Shown: positions 38,160 through 50,111 of the stretch, one piece after another
How positions within the stretch are numbered: the stretch's first letter is position 1
Layout of the letters: each line of letters opens with the position of its first letter
Assembly (NCBI RefSeq): GCF_015832195.1
Contig: NC_052016.1
Span: 25,317,129 to 25,381,128, forward strand
DNA length: 64,000 nt
From: Motacilla alba alba
Lineage: Eukaryota > Chordata > Aves > Passeriformes > Motacillidae
Direction of reading: 5' to 3'
The notes under the pieces: generated by a model
The model's database searches: none
Told to the model about the DNA's origin: nothing
Seen by the model: the letters and a program-made list of their open reading frames with translations, nothing else
Position numbers and translations under genes: made by a program

Positions 38160-38900
38160 TGAAAACTCGGCACTGTTCCTGGCACTTCCATCGCAGTGCC
38201 TACCGAGGAACGCCCGGGGGACGGTCTCCTGGCCTGCACAAGTTAAGAAAGAGGGAGCCAACCCGCTCACCCCGCGCTCCCCGGCGCCGCACCCGCCCAG
38301 GCCCAAGCGGGGCCCGCGCGGCCTGAGCGGCGGCACGAGCCCGGCGCGGCCCCGGCACGCCCGCCCCGCGCCTGCGCGGCCCCGCGCTCCCGCCGTGCCC
38401 CGCGCGCTCCCGCCGCCGCAGCCCCGGCACGGAGCGGAGCGGAGATGGCGCTGCACGTCCCCAAGGCCCCGGGCTTCGCCCAGATGCTCAAGGAGGGGGC
38501 GAAGGTGAGACCGCCTGTGGATGGATGCGCGAATAAACGGATGGATGGGTGCGGGAGGAGTCGCAGCGTGGCGGTGCGGGAAAAGCCCCGGAAGGCCGGC
38601 AGGGCCCGGCGGCACCACGTGTCCCGCGGGGCGGGGGCCCGGGGGTTCGCGCCGTGCCCCGCTCCCGGCCCGGGGCCCCTCCGCGGCCTTTGCGATGCGG
38701 GGATCGGGGTCTGCCCGGTTCTGCGGGGCGGCGCCCGGCGCACACGGCCTTCCAGAAATCTCTCCGGGACCGGGATCCCGCTCCCCGCCCCGCCCTGCGG
38801 CCGGGCCCTGCCGCTTCATTCTGCCGCGCCGGGGATGCGCCGGGGCCCGACTCGTGCCCGCGCTGGTCCGAGAGCTCTCGCAGGGGCTGGACAGCAGCAT
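38160..38900 (+). promoter_or_regulatory. CCT8: CpG-island promoter of CCT8
   Basis: This very GC-rich, CpG-rich block surrounds the CCT8 start codon (38445) and spreads into intron 1. No TATA box is evident. A GC-box run with an NRF1-like site (cgcgcctgcgcg, 38367-38378) lies about 70 bases before the ATG. The sequence just before the ATG is a short purine-rich GGAGCGGAGCGGAG repeat, giving a G at -3. This is the usual TATA-less housekeeping architecture. Because MAP3K7CL lies upstream on the other strand, the island could fire both ways, but I see no minus-strand first exon. Confidence 0.8.
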
Positions 38901-41900
38901 TCAGCCGGGCCCTGTAGTTGAAGATGTTCAGAAGTATCCGGGGCGTTGTGCTTGATTTTTTTCTAAAACCTTCGTCAGCGATGCAGAACAATGAAATGTT
39001 TTCTATATATTTCCTTGCCAATAAATCCGGTTTCACCGTATTTAACGTTAACACAATTAAGATTTTGATAGAGTTGAGGGACTGTGCCTTAATAAAGGAG
39101 AACCTTTCTTTGAAAAGTGGGCAGAGAGCAAGAAGGTGTGGTGTTTTTTCTTTTTTATTCATAGAATCAATTGAAGAGTTTGGATTTGAAGGGACCTTAA
39201 GGATCATTTAGCTCCAAGCCCCATCCGGTCCTGGACATTTCCAGGGTTGTGCATCTGCAGTTTTTTTGGGAAATAAGTGCCAGAGCCACACCACCCTCTC
39301 AGGGAAAAATTTAAGTGCTTCCTAACACTTAATCTAAACCTACTCTCTTTCAGTGTGAAGCCATTTCTCCTTGTCCTGTCTCTCCAGGCCCTTGTCCAAA
39401 AGTCCCTCTCTCCAAGAAAGAGGGAAAATAGGAACGTTTTCCATTTGCTGCTACTCAATAGAAAGAAGAGTGAAGGTGGCAGCTCTGAAAGCCCTTGTGT
39501 TTCTTTTTAGAATCCTTCCTGGAGCCAAATAATGGCATATGTTCAGGGCAGGGGCAGAATAGGGAAGCAGAGTGGCCTCAGTGTTAGAAAATTCAAAGCC
39601 AGAACAGCAAGAGTTGTCTTCTGCAAGACAAGGAGGCAGCTGGCAATCTAAGATGTTGGGTTATTACTACTTTTCTCCCTTCTCTTACAGGCTGCACAGT
39701 ACTTTTTATCCTGCTTTTTCTTTCTTAATGTCCTTTCTGGGGATCCCATCTTGTCTTAAGGTTTCCAAACTGAAGCCAGGCTGATCTCCTCCTCAAGCAC
39801 AGATATTTTGCTTAATCATTCTGCTTCTGAATTTTCAAACTGGACATGTTTTGAATGTAGAACTGAGTTAAATTATTTTTGTAGCATACAAAGGTGCAAG
39901 TAAAGAAGTATGTACAGAAACCCTTGCCTGTCTCCAACTGGGTCTTGGTTGTTTTCTGTTTCTTTTTGGCATGTCACAAAACTTTTTTGGAAGACTGAGG
40001 GGATGCAAGCTGTATAGCAAGTTAAGTCACTGTTCAGATTTCTCTTTGGAAGCTTTTTGTGCCTGCTGAGCTGCTTAGTTGAGAAGGTGTACACAGTAGT
40101 TCTCGCTGTCTTCGGGTAAGGTTTGGTGTCTGTTTACACTGTTTGTGAAATACCAAATCTATATTAATAAAAAACTTTGAGGGACTCAGTAGATTGACAC
40201 TACTTTGATGAGAAATTACTAGTTCATCACTTTTTTTTGTTAGCCTAATTCTGATCAGTCATTGTTCTCTTTAGCATTATTCAGGACTAGAAGAAGCTGT
40301 CTACAGAAACATCCAGGCATGCAAAGAGCTTGCTCAAACCACCCGTACAGCATATGGACCAAATGGTAAATAAATCCTGCAATTATTGCTGCATTTTTGA
40401 GACAAATGCTACGTTTGGAAGCTAAACATACCTTGACAAAGAAGCAGCTGTTTGTTTCTGGGGGAAACACATTGGACTTGCTCTAAAACTGCAAATATGT
40501 GATTATTTCTTTGTGACTGTAGAAAACAGGTTTTGTTTTGACAGCTTTTGAGTTATGCTCAGTGTCAGCTTTTGCCAGGTTTTTGTAGCAGTTACAGTGT
40601 TCTCTTTGAAACAAGGTATACGATATATGACAAAGCATAAAAATTAAAGGAAACATGATAGGTAGGTAGTCATAGTGAACATAATCTTGTTCAGATATAT
40701 GGATAGATATATGGAAACAAAATATTCTCCTGTATCATTTAATTATATTATGTGCTGCAGTTTCAGAACAGAAAACTGCTTACTCAGAAATTACTGATTT
40801 CTCCTTAATGTCCTACACCTCATGTATTATTTCACTAAAATATTTTGAAGTTCTTAAATTATAAACAGAGCTAACCATTTTAATGTGCAAGATACACCTG
40901 AAAGTTAGGAAATGGTGAACAAAATATTGTGTACAAAATGTTGTCTGTGTACAAAATATTGTTTTCACTAGGAATTATTTTTATAAATTGTTTTGCTTTC
41001 CCATTTAGGAATGAACAAAATGGTTATCAATCATCTGGAAAAGCTTTTTGTTACAAATGATGCTGCTACTATCCTGAGAGAGTTAGAGGTAAGTTTTCTT
41101 GCTTCAGATGATGTCAGTTGTGAACCAGTGTTTCTGCTCATGGGCTGTTGTGGTTATGACTGTCAGTAAGGAAGTGTCACTCTGACAGATTATTTACATA
41201 TGTCACTTTGGAATTCATTTACTTTTTTTCACTGAATTTGAGGTCCACAGTGAAGAACATAATTCATTTGGGAAGCAGCATTAATAACTGTAGGAGATGC
41301 TTAATAAGGCCTTACGTTCCCCCAAAACCAGTAGGTTTAAAAGAGTATATGTCTAGAAATGCAGTGGTTTGGAAAAGTCTGCATGACATAGCTGTTGAGT
41401 TAATCTCCCAGTATTGTTGCTTGCCATGTTCTCCTGACTGCTTAGAATCCATCAAGTGAATTTAAGAATCTGAGGCTCTAGCAGCATCCTTCTGTAAATA
41501 CTGTGAAGGCATGAAAAGGCTTTCCTCTCCTAATTCTTCCTGCAACTTCAAATTTATATTTGAAGAGACATAACACAAATAATATTTTACTGAATTTTAT
41601 ACTTAGCGATGGAGACTATGTAAGTATGAAGTATTTACTTATTGAAAACATTGTGTTGGTGTTCAGTATGAGTAGAGTAACTGTGGAAGTCTCAGTTCTG
41701 TTTTTAAAAAAAACATAATCTGCATACTAGTGACCTAATCTGATATGTTTTGCATGTTACTTTCTGGTATAAAATGGCAGGTATAAATATTCGGGAATGT
41801 GGTATTTTATTGCATTTATTTGAAAGAAAATTAAAGCAGTGCAATCTTTAGGCAGAACCCTCCCACACTCCCCCCCCCACCAAATGAAACTGTTATTTAG

Positions 41901-44900
41901 ACACCTATTTTGTATGTTACGCATGAATTCAGTTTGAAGATCTAAACTCCAGAGTGCTTTCTTGTTGTAGAACTCAGTTGTGAAGCCACTGCATCCTGTG
42001 AAAGTAGCTCAGGACCAGTGTCAAGGATATGTTGCAGTGGCAATGTTCAGTTCTCTGATTTTTTTAAAAAAATATATTTCTGCTTTTTCTGACTAGAGAA
42101 GTTAGCCAATTAAGAGTCTGTGCTGCTTTCTTTTCCAATTTTGTGCATTCTTCATATCTCTAGGTACAATTTGAATTAAGAGAGCTTAGCAAGATGCAGA
42201 GCAAATGCCTGAAGCTGCAATCTTAGGTGGTGTGTTAGTCACCAAGATGTGTAACTTCTTTTAAAGGTCCAGCATCCTGCTGCGAAAATGCTTGTGATGG
42301 CTTCACACATGCAAGAACAAGAGGTTGGAGATGGAACAAATTTTGTCCTTGTTTTTGCTGGAGTTCTTCTGGAGTTAGCAGAAGACCTTCTGAGGATGGG
42401 GTTATCTGTCTCAGAGGCAAGTTACAGTCTCATTACAGTTCACAGAGCTTGAATCCAGATTGCCGCTGATCAGTGTTCTTGGGTCATTATACTGTGAAAT
42501 CATTTGCTTTCTTCCCACCTAATGTTTTAGATAAAGATGTTCAAAGGGGAGCCATGTGTTCTGCTGCTTTTGTGACTGCTTGCTTCCCATGTAAACATGC
42601 ATCTGTTAATGTTTTACGGCTATTTGAGAAGCACTGTGAAGTCTTGTAGTGGATATTTACTGTTTGCTACACAGGTGATTGAAGGATATGAAAAAGCTTG
42701 CAAGAAAGCCCTGGAAATTCTTCCGGATTTGGTGTGCTGTTCTGCAAAGAACCTTCGAGATGTTGAAGAAGTGGCATCTTTGTTGTACACATCAGTCATG
42801 AGCAAACAATATGGCAATGAACGGTTCTTGGCAAAGCTTATTGCTCAGGCCTGTGGTAAGTGGGGCTGGAATAGCTATGGGCACACAGCTAGAAAACTGA
42901 GTTGGTTTGGTTATGGTCCTTACATCTTCATGTAAGATAGGAAGGATGGTTAGTTTAATAGGTTGGATTGGATGGAACACTTTACCTCTGAAATGAGGGT
43001 AATCTTCCTCATGTTGAACTCTGCATTGGCATTGCACCTCAGAAAAGGTTTGCCTTTCCTGCTAGGCATTTCTAGAAATAGCTTTCAAGTCCTTTTGGTG
43101 CAGAAATCCATCTTTCTCCCTCTCTTATATCGTAAGGAAGACATACTGTGCTTCACATAAGCTGTTTTCAGTCGCAGCCACAGAACAATGTAGTTCTGTT
43201 GAGTTGTTACCCATTTAGATTTCTGGGATAAAACCTTCATTTGTAATTCCAGTGATTTCTCTAAATACTCTGGGTTAGACTTACCTCTTGACTCTACCTG
43301 TATGAGTGCATATTTGAACTTAATTAACTGAGCAGTCTGAATAAATGTTTCTTTCTGATTATTACTTTGTAAAAACAACATTTCTCTTTCTCTTTATGCC
43401 AGTTATTAGCAGGTTATAATTGTGTTGAATTTAGGCAGATATCTCAAACTACTGAAATTAAACAGTACAGAAAAATTCCAGGCATTATTTATGGTGTCAT
43501 TGTTCTACTTGATGTGTTAGACAAGACATATTCATTACTTTTATTCTTTTTTTTCCCAGTTTCTATTCTTCCTGATTCTGGTCATTTCAATGTTGATAAT
43601 ATCAGAGTGTGCAAAATTGTGGTAAGTTTGAAGTAGCTGGCTTTACTGTAATTATTAACGTAAATATTAATAAGGTACTGAGGGTTAATCTTTGAACTTC
43701 CAATAAGTGTTTTCTAATTTTGTTGTGGCAGGTGTACTAAATTTTGGGAATTAGTCTTTCTCTTGTTTAGTGCCCAGTAGCAGCATTCAGAAACAAAAAT
43801 GATTAATATTGGAAGTAATCTAAAATGGGAACCTGTTAGACAGTGTTGTTGCTGAATAAGCTGAAGTCTTATACGTAGGGTGTTACATCCAAATGATTGT
43901 AAGGTCTGCATTTCAGGCAGAGTAGTGCAGCTTTCTGACTACAAATGGTCAGAAATACAATGTTCCCCCATTCATAGAATCAAAGAACAGTTTGTTTTAG
44001 GCTGGAATGTGTCTTAAAGATCACTCAGTTCCAGCCCCCTACCAGGAGCAGCAACATCTTTCACTTGACCAGGTTGCTCCAAGCTCTGTCCGAGCTGGCC
44101 TTGAACACTTCCAGGGATGGGGCAGCCTCAGTTTCTCTGGGCTGCTAGGGCTTCACCACCATCACAGGGAATATTTTTTTCCTGATATTTAATCTAAACT
44201 TACTTTCTTTCAGTGAGAAACCATTTTCCCTTGTCCCATCACTACTTGCCCTTGTAAAAAGTCTCAGATTCCGTTTATTTCCTTTCAGGGTGCTGGTATT
44301 TCTGCTTCCTCAGTACTGCATGGCATGGTTTTTAAAAAAGAAACTGAAGGAGATGTCACTTCTGTCAAAGATGCAAAAATAGCTGTGTATTCCTGCCCTT
44401 TTGATGGTATGATAACTGAAACTAAGGTATGTTATAGCTCAAAATAAGTTACATCTCTGTTTATGCATATGTGCTCTTATTTTTAGACTTAGCTATAAAT
44501 ATTCTCGACACTTGGTGATTGAGATATTTTGGTGAATAATGGTTTTCTTAGTATAGAAAAGTTCTGAACCTTGACTGCTTCACAGGGTTTTTGAGATAGG
44601 GGAGATGGTGTTGGTTTTTTTGGGTTATTTGAGCCAAACCACAGCTTGAATTTCTGAACCCCAAGGTTGTCTAGAATTGCCTGGTAATTTCCTTTTTTTT
44701 TTTTTTCTCTTGTTTTACCCTATTGCTTGGGGAGCACGTCAGTATTACAAAACAGGATGATTTAAGGTTTACAGATAGATTGGGAGACTAAATGGTTTGT
44801 CAGAAACTTGTAGGTATGTGGTTTAATGCTGAATTTTAACAGTGTATGTGTTTTACTAGGGCACTGTCCTAATAAAGAATGCTGAAGAACTGATGAATTT

Positions 44901-47900
44901 CAGTAAAGGAGAAGAAAATCTAATGGATTTGCAAGTCAAGGCTATTGCTGATAGTGGTGCAAACGTAGTAGTAACAGGTGGCAAAGTGGCAGATATGGCT
45001 CTTCATTATGCCAACAAGTACAATCTTATGTTAGTAAGGTAAGTACTAGGTGAGCATGAAAACATTTGGACTACCAGATGTATGAAATGTACTTGCCAAG
45101 TTAAGACGATACTTTTGCATGTGTTAACATTGTTATGGAAACTTTTTTTTAAAGGTTGAACTCTAAGTGGGACCTGAGAAGACTGTGCAAAACTGTTGGT
45201 GCAACAGCCCTACCCAGACTGGTATGTACTTCCCCATTGAGGTGCAGGAGAATGAGAACTGATGAGCGGGTTCAGTTCTTAACTCATGTTTTTCTTTCTA
45301 GACTCCTCCTACTCTTGAAGAAATGGGTCACTGCAATAGTGTGTATTTATCAGAGGTTGGGGATACACAGGTTGTGGTGTTTAAGCATGGTATGTATGTT
45401 CTGTAGAACTGCTGGCACTGCTGTTCTAAAGTCTGTTTGTATGTGTTTTGGATATAAGATTAATGAATTAATTCAGCAATGCGTGTCTGAACAGAAAAGG
45501 AGGATGGAGCCATTTCTACTATCCTCATTCGTGGATCTACAGACAATTTGATGGATGACATAGAGAGAGCCGTGGATGATGGTGTCAATACTTTCAAAGT
45601 ACTCACAAGGGTAAGTAATGAGAACACTTGAGTTATCAAAAGTGAGAAGTGGATCGGTTTGAGGCAAGGCTTGAGCCTGCTCTGTGCTCATTTGCTACCA
45701 AAGGCTGTAGATAATAATCTGCTTCGGTGCCTTCTGGAGCTGGAGAGATGGCTGTGTGGTACTGAGGTGTGGAGGGCTGTGTAGAGAAGATGGCTGTTGT
45801 TGTGAACATAGGGTACATAGAAGGTGTTGTTTAACATGGACTGCGCTCAGTTTTCCAGTAATGAGTGAGTGCTTGGAGGTGGATTACCTTTACCACTTTT
45901 TAAAGACAGTCAGCTCTTTCTTGACTTACTCCCTAAATGTTTTGTAATGTTCCTTGGAAACCAGGCACAGAAGAAAAGCTAGATAGCTTTGTCACTTGGG
46001 ATCAGGAGAAACTGATTGGTTGCAGGCTTAGTTTCAAGTTCATTGGTGATAATTCATGCTTCCTCCATATAATACAGATAGGTTTTTAGGGATAGAAGAA
46101 CTCAGTTTTACAGAGGATTTTTTTTTTGTGTGAACAGTTTAGGTGGTCTTAAATATTATTTCATTTTTCTTTTTTTTTAATACAAAAAGAAAAGTTCCTG
46201 TATTTACTTGGAAAACAGCATGCAGAAATTAAAACTGTTAGAATCTTAATATCCTCTACATACCAAGACATGAACATTGATTTTGAGTACAGAAATGCTG
46301 TGCATTTATGATTGTCTCCAGGAGTTGTTCTGTTTTAAGATTTATGATGATTACTTTGTGGGCTAAGAGACCAGAGTTAATTCTGGTTTGCCAAAGGATG
46401 TACAAAATGCTTAATTTAAAATGTAAGAAAACAAAACGTCCCAACACCTTGTAATACCTGTTGACATATTAAACTTAGTGTACAGTAGATTGATCTCCTG
46501 TATGATATTTCCCACCAAAATAATGGAAAAAAATTTGAGAAAATCTAGGAATGCTGTTACAGTTAACCAGGAGTTGAATTTTTTTTTTAAAGCCAAAAAA
46601 TCAGAGACACAAAACCTACTGCATTATTACTTTGGTTTTTACAAAAGAAGCTGTTTCTCTTAAAAGACATTGGAATGAATGAGTAATTCTGGTAGATTTC
46701 CCTTATAATGCATGTTTGTTCTGAAGTGGATTCTTAGTAAGTCTGTGTGGAATAAAGTTTTGTTGCATTCTTGATAGACTAGAAAAATCCTAAAAAAATA
46801 AGAAGTAGTGAATGCTTTTAACAAAACATTGTGTTTTGGTATGGTCTTTCCACAGGATAAACGTCTTGTTCCCGGAGGCGGTGCAACAGAGATTGAATTA
46901 GCCAAGCAGATCACATCTTATGGAGAGGTATGGCAAACAGGCTTCTTGGCTTTTCATCTTCACACACACGTCTTACGAAAAAATACAAATGTTACTTCAT
47001 ACCAACATACATATTTGTGTAATAACAAGTGTGGGGGGAAATGCCTCCTTGTCTTATAGTTTTTGAAATGCTGACATGGTTTTCACCTTCATTTTAGACT
47101 TGTCCTGGGCTTGACCAATATGCCATTAAGAAGTTTGCTGAGGCATTTGAAGCCATTCCTCGAGCATTGGCAGAAAACTCTGGAGTAAAGGCTAATGAGG
47201 TCATCTCCAAACTTTATGCCCTGCATCAGGAAGGGAAGAAGAATGTTGGATTTGATATTGAGGTAAATAGTCTCTGATGTTACTTGTTGCCCTGCAGTGC
47301 AAGGTTATACTTAATAGTACTTCTATCAGTATGGAGTATTTATAGATTATTTTAAATTGTTGGGAGCTCTGTGTTGCACAGTCTAGAATAATAACTTGAA
47401 ATCCTTAAATGTTCTTTTTATCAGCAAACAGTTCAGTTCAGTATAGTATAATGGCCTTATGTCAGAGGGAGGGGGATACTGAACTAATGTGACAGGCAGT
47501 AGGTCTTCAAAAATTACTGACTTTGTCTTCCTGCTAATGGATTAGGAATGAAGGTTTTCTAAAGGTAGAAGATGAGATTAGAAAAGTGATACCACCTTGC
47601 TAGGTGAAAGCCTGAGAAAGTTTTGAATAATGTTTTTTCCCCATCTGACAGGCCGAAGCTGCTGCAGTGAAGGACATGCTGGAAGCTGGTGTGTTAGACA
47701 CGTATCTTGGAAAATTCTGGGGTATCAAGCTAGCTACAAATGCAGCAGTAACTGTCCTAAGGGTCGATCAGGTAAGTTTATGTGCATTTGGGTGCTGAAT
47801 TAAACCCTGGCAGAGCCCTCCTGCAAATAGGTGGAATCTCCAGCAAATTCAAGGTGTAAAAATAATGCTACTTGAGAATGTGGTTTGTTCATTTCTGGAA

Positions 47901-49043
47901 GCCAGGAAGGTGTTTGTTCAACAGCTTGTAGTCTGGAATGTGGCTGCTTCTATAGCAGTACTATTAAAGTTTGTTGGGATATGTTTTTTAAAGATTTTGT
48001 TGATATTTTGAAGAAAGTTTATATTTGTATCCAGAGAGTTACCCTGACTTCTGTAGGAACAAGCATTAGTAGAAGAAACCTTCTGTCATATTTTTACATG
48101 AAAATTCAATTTTTCAGAAAAATAGAGGTTACAGTCTTGAGGATAAAAATCTTTCATTATTTTGTGAAACTTCAGCAAAAATGAATTCGCATGTAAAATT
48201 TTTGTAGATTATTATGGCAAAAACAGCAGGCGGTCCAAAAGCCCCTAAGCAACAAGGACATTGGGATAAGGATGACTGGAAAGATGAACCTGAAAACTAG
48301 AGTGCAGTAAGCTGTTTCTCTAGCAGAGAGGTATCTGTGAGTGCATGCATGAGTTCATTGACAAGCACATGGCAGATTGTATGCTCCTTGAGAACACCTA
48401 ACACTGCTGTCTTCTGCTGTGTGCTGATGGCTACATCCTGTATTTGTGCCCTTTGCAAATGGATTCTGCTCCTGAATCCAAATTTTCATGGAAGGGATGA
48501 TAAGTGCAAGTTCAGATTTGCCTTACTTGTCCATGTAGCCAGGGCAGAGAATGAGCTTCAGCGTGGTAGGACTGATGGACTTCATGGTTTTAAAGTGTGA
48601 TACTTAAAAACAATGATTGAGAACAATAGCTTTGATAATCCTTTCTGTAGTGTGCACCCTGTAAACTAGTCTGCTGTTGGCCTTTTTAAGCACTCACTTT
48701 CTGTAGACTAACTGAAGTCTTAGTTTGCATGCAAAAATGAAGTAAAATACCTTTTTTTACTGTATCAGGGCTCAGCCACTACCATTCTCAAGAAAAAAAA
48801 AACGTTGTTAATATCTCAATTTGATAAATATTCACTGGCTTGGGTTCAGAGTAGGGAAACTGCATGAATGTAGTGAATGCTAGCAGTCAGCATCATGTGG
48901 CTGTAGGAGAAGGGTACAAGTCTGATTTTAACATTAGCTTTTTCTACTTCTCTATTCTTTTCAAGATCATTATGGCAAAACCAGCTGGTGGCCCAAAACC
49001 TCCATCAGGAAAGAAAGACTGGGATGAAGACCAAAATGATTGA
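38445..49043 (+). CDS. CCT8: T-complex protein 1 subunit theta (CCT8), complete, 15 coding exons
   Basis: This is one of eight paralogous subunits of the cytosolic chaperonin CCT/TRiC, which folds actin, tubulin and other proteins using ATP. Coding exons: 38445-38504, 40275-40365, 41009-41088, 42267-42416, 42675-42855, 43560-43621, 44289-44426, 44860-45038, 45155-45221, 45302-45389, 45495-45610, 46856-46927, 47098-47262, 47652-47771, and 48966-49043 or 48208-48300. Phases join without a gap and exons 1-14 give 523 codons. With the distal last exon the protein is 548 residues, the usual vertebrate length; with the proximal one it is 553. Visible motifs: GPNG (48-51), TNDAATIL (66-73) and GDGTN (98-102) in the equatorial ATP-binding domain, and GGGATEIE (411-418). 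The protein begins MALHVPKAPGF, the conserved N-terminus. All introns are GT-AG except intron 4, which is GC-AG. No frameshift or internal stop was found. I recognise it by close agreement with human CCT8 along its whole length. Confidence 0.97.
39160..39420 (-). mobile_element. CR1 LINE fragment in CCT8 intron 1
   Basis: Inverted CR1 3' end from TTCATAGAATCAATTGAAGA through TAATCTAAACCTACTCTCTT to GTCCAAAAGTCCCTCTCTCC. Confidence 0.9.
42417..42674 (+). other. CCT8: CCT8 intron 4, GC-AG type
   Basis: The exon 4/intron boundary reads TCAGAG|GCAAGT and the acceptor reads CTACACAG|GTGATT. The protein needs Ser-Glu at the end of exon 4 and Val-Ile-Glu-Gly at the start of exon 5, which only the GC donor gives. 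Using the nearby GT four bases on would shift the frame. Apart from the C, the donor matches the consensus strongly, as is typical of GC-AG introns. Confidence 0.88.
43971..44268 (-). mobile_element. CR1 LINE fragment in CCT8 intron 6
   Basis: Inverted CR1 3' end from CATTCATAGAATCAAAGAAC, through GACCAGGTTGCTCCAAGCTC and TTAATCTAAACTTACTTTC, to GCCCTTGTAAAAAGTCTC. It ends only about 20 bases before the exon 7 acceptor at 44,288. Confidence 0.9.
48208..48300 (+). CDS. CCT8: CCT8 alternative terminal coding exon, proximal (15a)
   Basis: An acceptor TTTTTGTAG precedes a phase-0 open stretch of 30 codons and a TAG stop. It begins IIMAKTAGGPKAP, continues with a Gln/His/Trp-containing stretch and ends DEPEN. 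The start is clearly homologous to the distal exon 15b at DNA and protein level, so the two are tandem duplicates. The upstream tract is T-rich. No canonical AATAAA occurs between 48300 and 48965, so transcripts using it may run through to the signal at 49179. The product would be 553 residues with a tail unlike that of the standard isoform. Confidence 0.75.
   Translation: MIMAKTAGGPKAPKQQGHWDKDDWKDEPEN
48966..49043 (+). CDS. CCT8: CCT8 terminal coding exon, distal (15b), standard C-terminus
   Basis: An acceptor TTTTCAAG precedes 25 codons and a TGA stop. It begins IIMAKPAGGPKPPSGKK and ends DEDQND, which matches the mammalian CCT8 C-terminus except for a conservative Asp/Glu change. In CCT the C-terminal tails point into the folding chamber. 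The AAG acceptor is weaker than the TAG of exon 15a. Confidence 0.92.
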   Translation: MIMAKPAGGPKPPSGKKDWDEDQND

Positions 49044-49178
49044 ACAATTTAACTGTATTTCTTAAGTGACATGACTTTGTGAGTTTTTTAATATCCCAGT
49101 TGGAGCCCGTCACAGTGTTTTGCTCTTGCCTTTAAATTATGAACAGTGTCCAATGGAGTGCAGAACTTCAAACACCTC

Positions 49179-49184
49179 AATAAA
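49179..49184 (+). terminator. CCT8: CCT8 polyadenylation signal
   Basis: A canonical AATAAA lies 136 bases after the exon 15b stop codon and is followed within 40 bases by a T-rich stretch. It is the first canonical signal after the gene. Confidence 0.75.
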
Positions 49185-49277
49185 CGTACTCACTGTTAAA
49201 ATGTTGACTTACTTCATTTGGAGCTGGCATGACATGTTGTTCCCAATCTGTGAATGTGTAGGGGATGAAGGACACTG

Positions 49278-49425
49278 TGGGTGTGATGGGCTGACCCTTG
49301 GCTAGCTGCCCCACGCTCTCTGCCGATGAAGAAGGAGGCAGAAGTTCTCAGGGGCTGAGTTGAAGGAGGAGATCACATACCAATTCCCATTGCAGGCACA
49401 AGAGACTCAAGGTGAAGGGAGGCTG
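49278..49425 (+). mobile_element. Avian LTR-like fragment
   Basis: The stretch beginning TGTGATGGGCTGACCCTTGG, followed by CTAGCTGCC and later CACATACCAATTCCCATTGC, resembles the start of a common avian LTR family as I remember it. No right end or target duplication is found. Confidence 0.35.
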
Positions 49426-49574
49426 ACCATGAGCCTGTTGCAGGGAGCTCATGATCCACGATTTTTGTTGCTCTTTGTGCTCTTATTTGCGCTCCCTGGC
49501 CACTACTTGAGTGTGAACAGTCAAATGAATGTTGAGATAGTTAAGTGTTGGCAGCAGGTCTCCTGCATTCAGTA

Positions 49575-50111
49575 GCCCCTCTCCTGAGACCCCACGTGGA
49601 GCACTTTGTACAGATGGGGTGCCTCAAACATAAGAGAGATGGAGGACTGTTAAGACAAGTCCAGAGGAGGGTCACCAAGTTGGTAAGGGGACTGAGTACC
49701 TTCCCTATGGACAGGGGCAGAGAAAGTTGGGGCTGTGCAGCCTGGAGAAGAGAAGGTTGTGTGGAACCTCACAACACCTTCCAGTGTCTGAAGGGGCTAC
49801 AGGGAAGTGGAGAGGGACTCTGCATCAGGGAATACCGTGACCGGGCAGAGGGGGATGCCTTCAAACTGAAATAGGGGGAAATTTAGGGTTGATACACAAG
49901 AAGAAATTCTCCCCTCTGAGGGTTGTGAGGTCTTGGCACAGGTTGCCCAGAGATGCTGTGGCTGCCCCATCCCTGGAAATGTTCAAGGCCAGGCTGTCTG
50001 GGGCTTGGAGCAACCTGGTCTAGTGGGAGATGTCTCTGCCCATGGCAGGGGTTTGGAACTGGATGATTTTTAAGGTCCTCTCACACAAACCAATTTATGA
50101 TTCTATGATTC
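49575..50111 (+). mobile_element. CR1 LINE 3' part downstream of CCT8
   Basis: CR1 in sense orientation: GTCCAGAGGAGGGTCACCAA, CAGCCTGGAGAAGAGAAGG, GGTTGCCCAGAGATGCTGTG, AGCAACCTGGTCTAGTGG, ending in the diagnostic TATGATTCTATGATTC terminal repeat. Confidence 0.92.

Noticed and set aside
38064..38900. A 278-codon minus-strand frame and several others across the CCT8 promoter
   Set aside because: They are long only because the CpG island lacks AT-rich stops. Composition is Arg/Ala/Pro/Gly throughout and there is no family resemblance.
41089..42266. Possible box C/D snoRNA in CCT8 intron 3 (ATGATGT and CTGA near 41,107-41,190)
   Set aside because: The C box is imperfect, no terminal stem is visible, and I know of no snoRNA assigned to this gene.
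47772..48207. Exon 15a as an insertion or processed copy rather than an alternative exon
   Set aside because: It has its own acceptor, correct phase and homology limited to the exon, which fits tandem exon duplication better than retrocopying.
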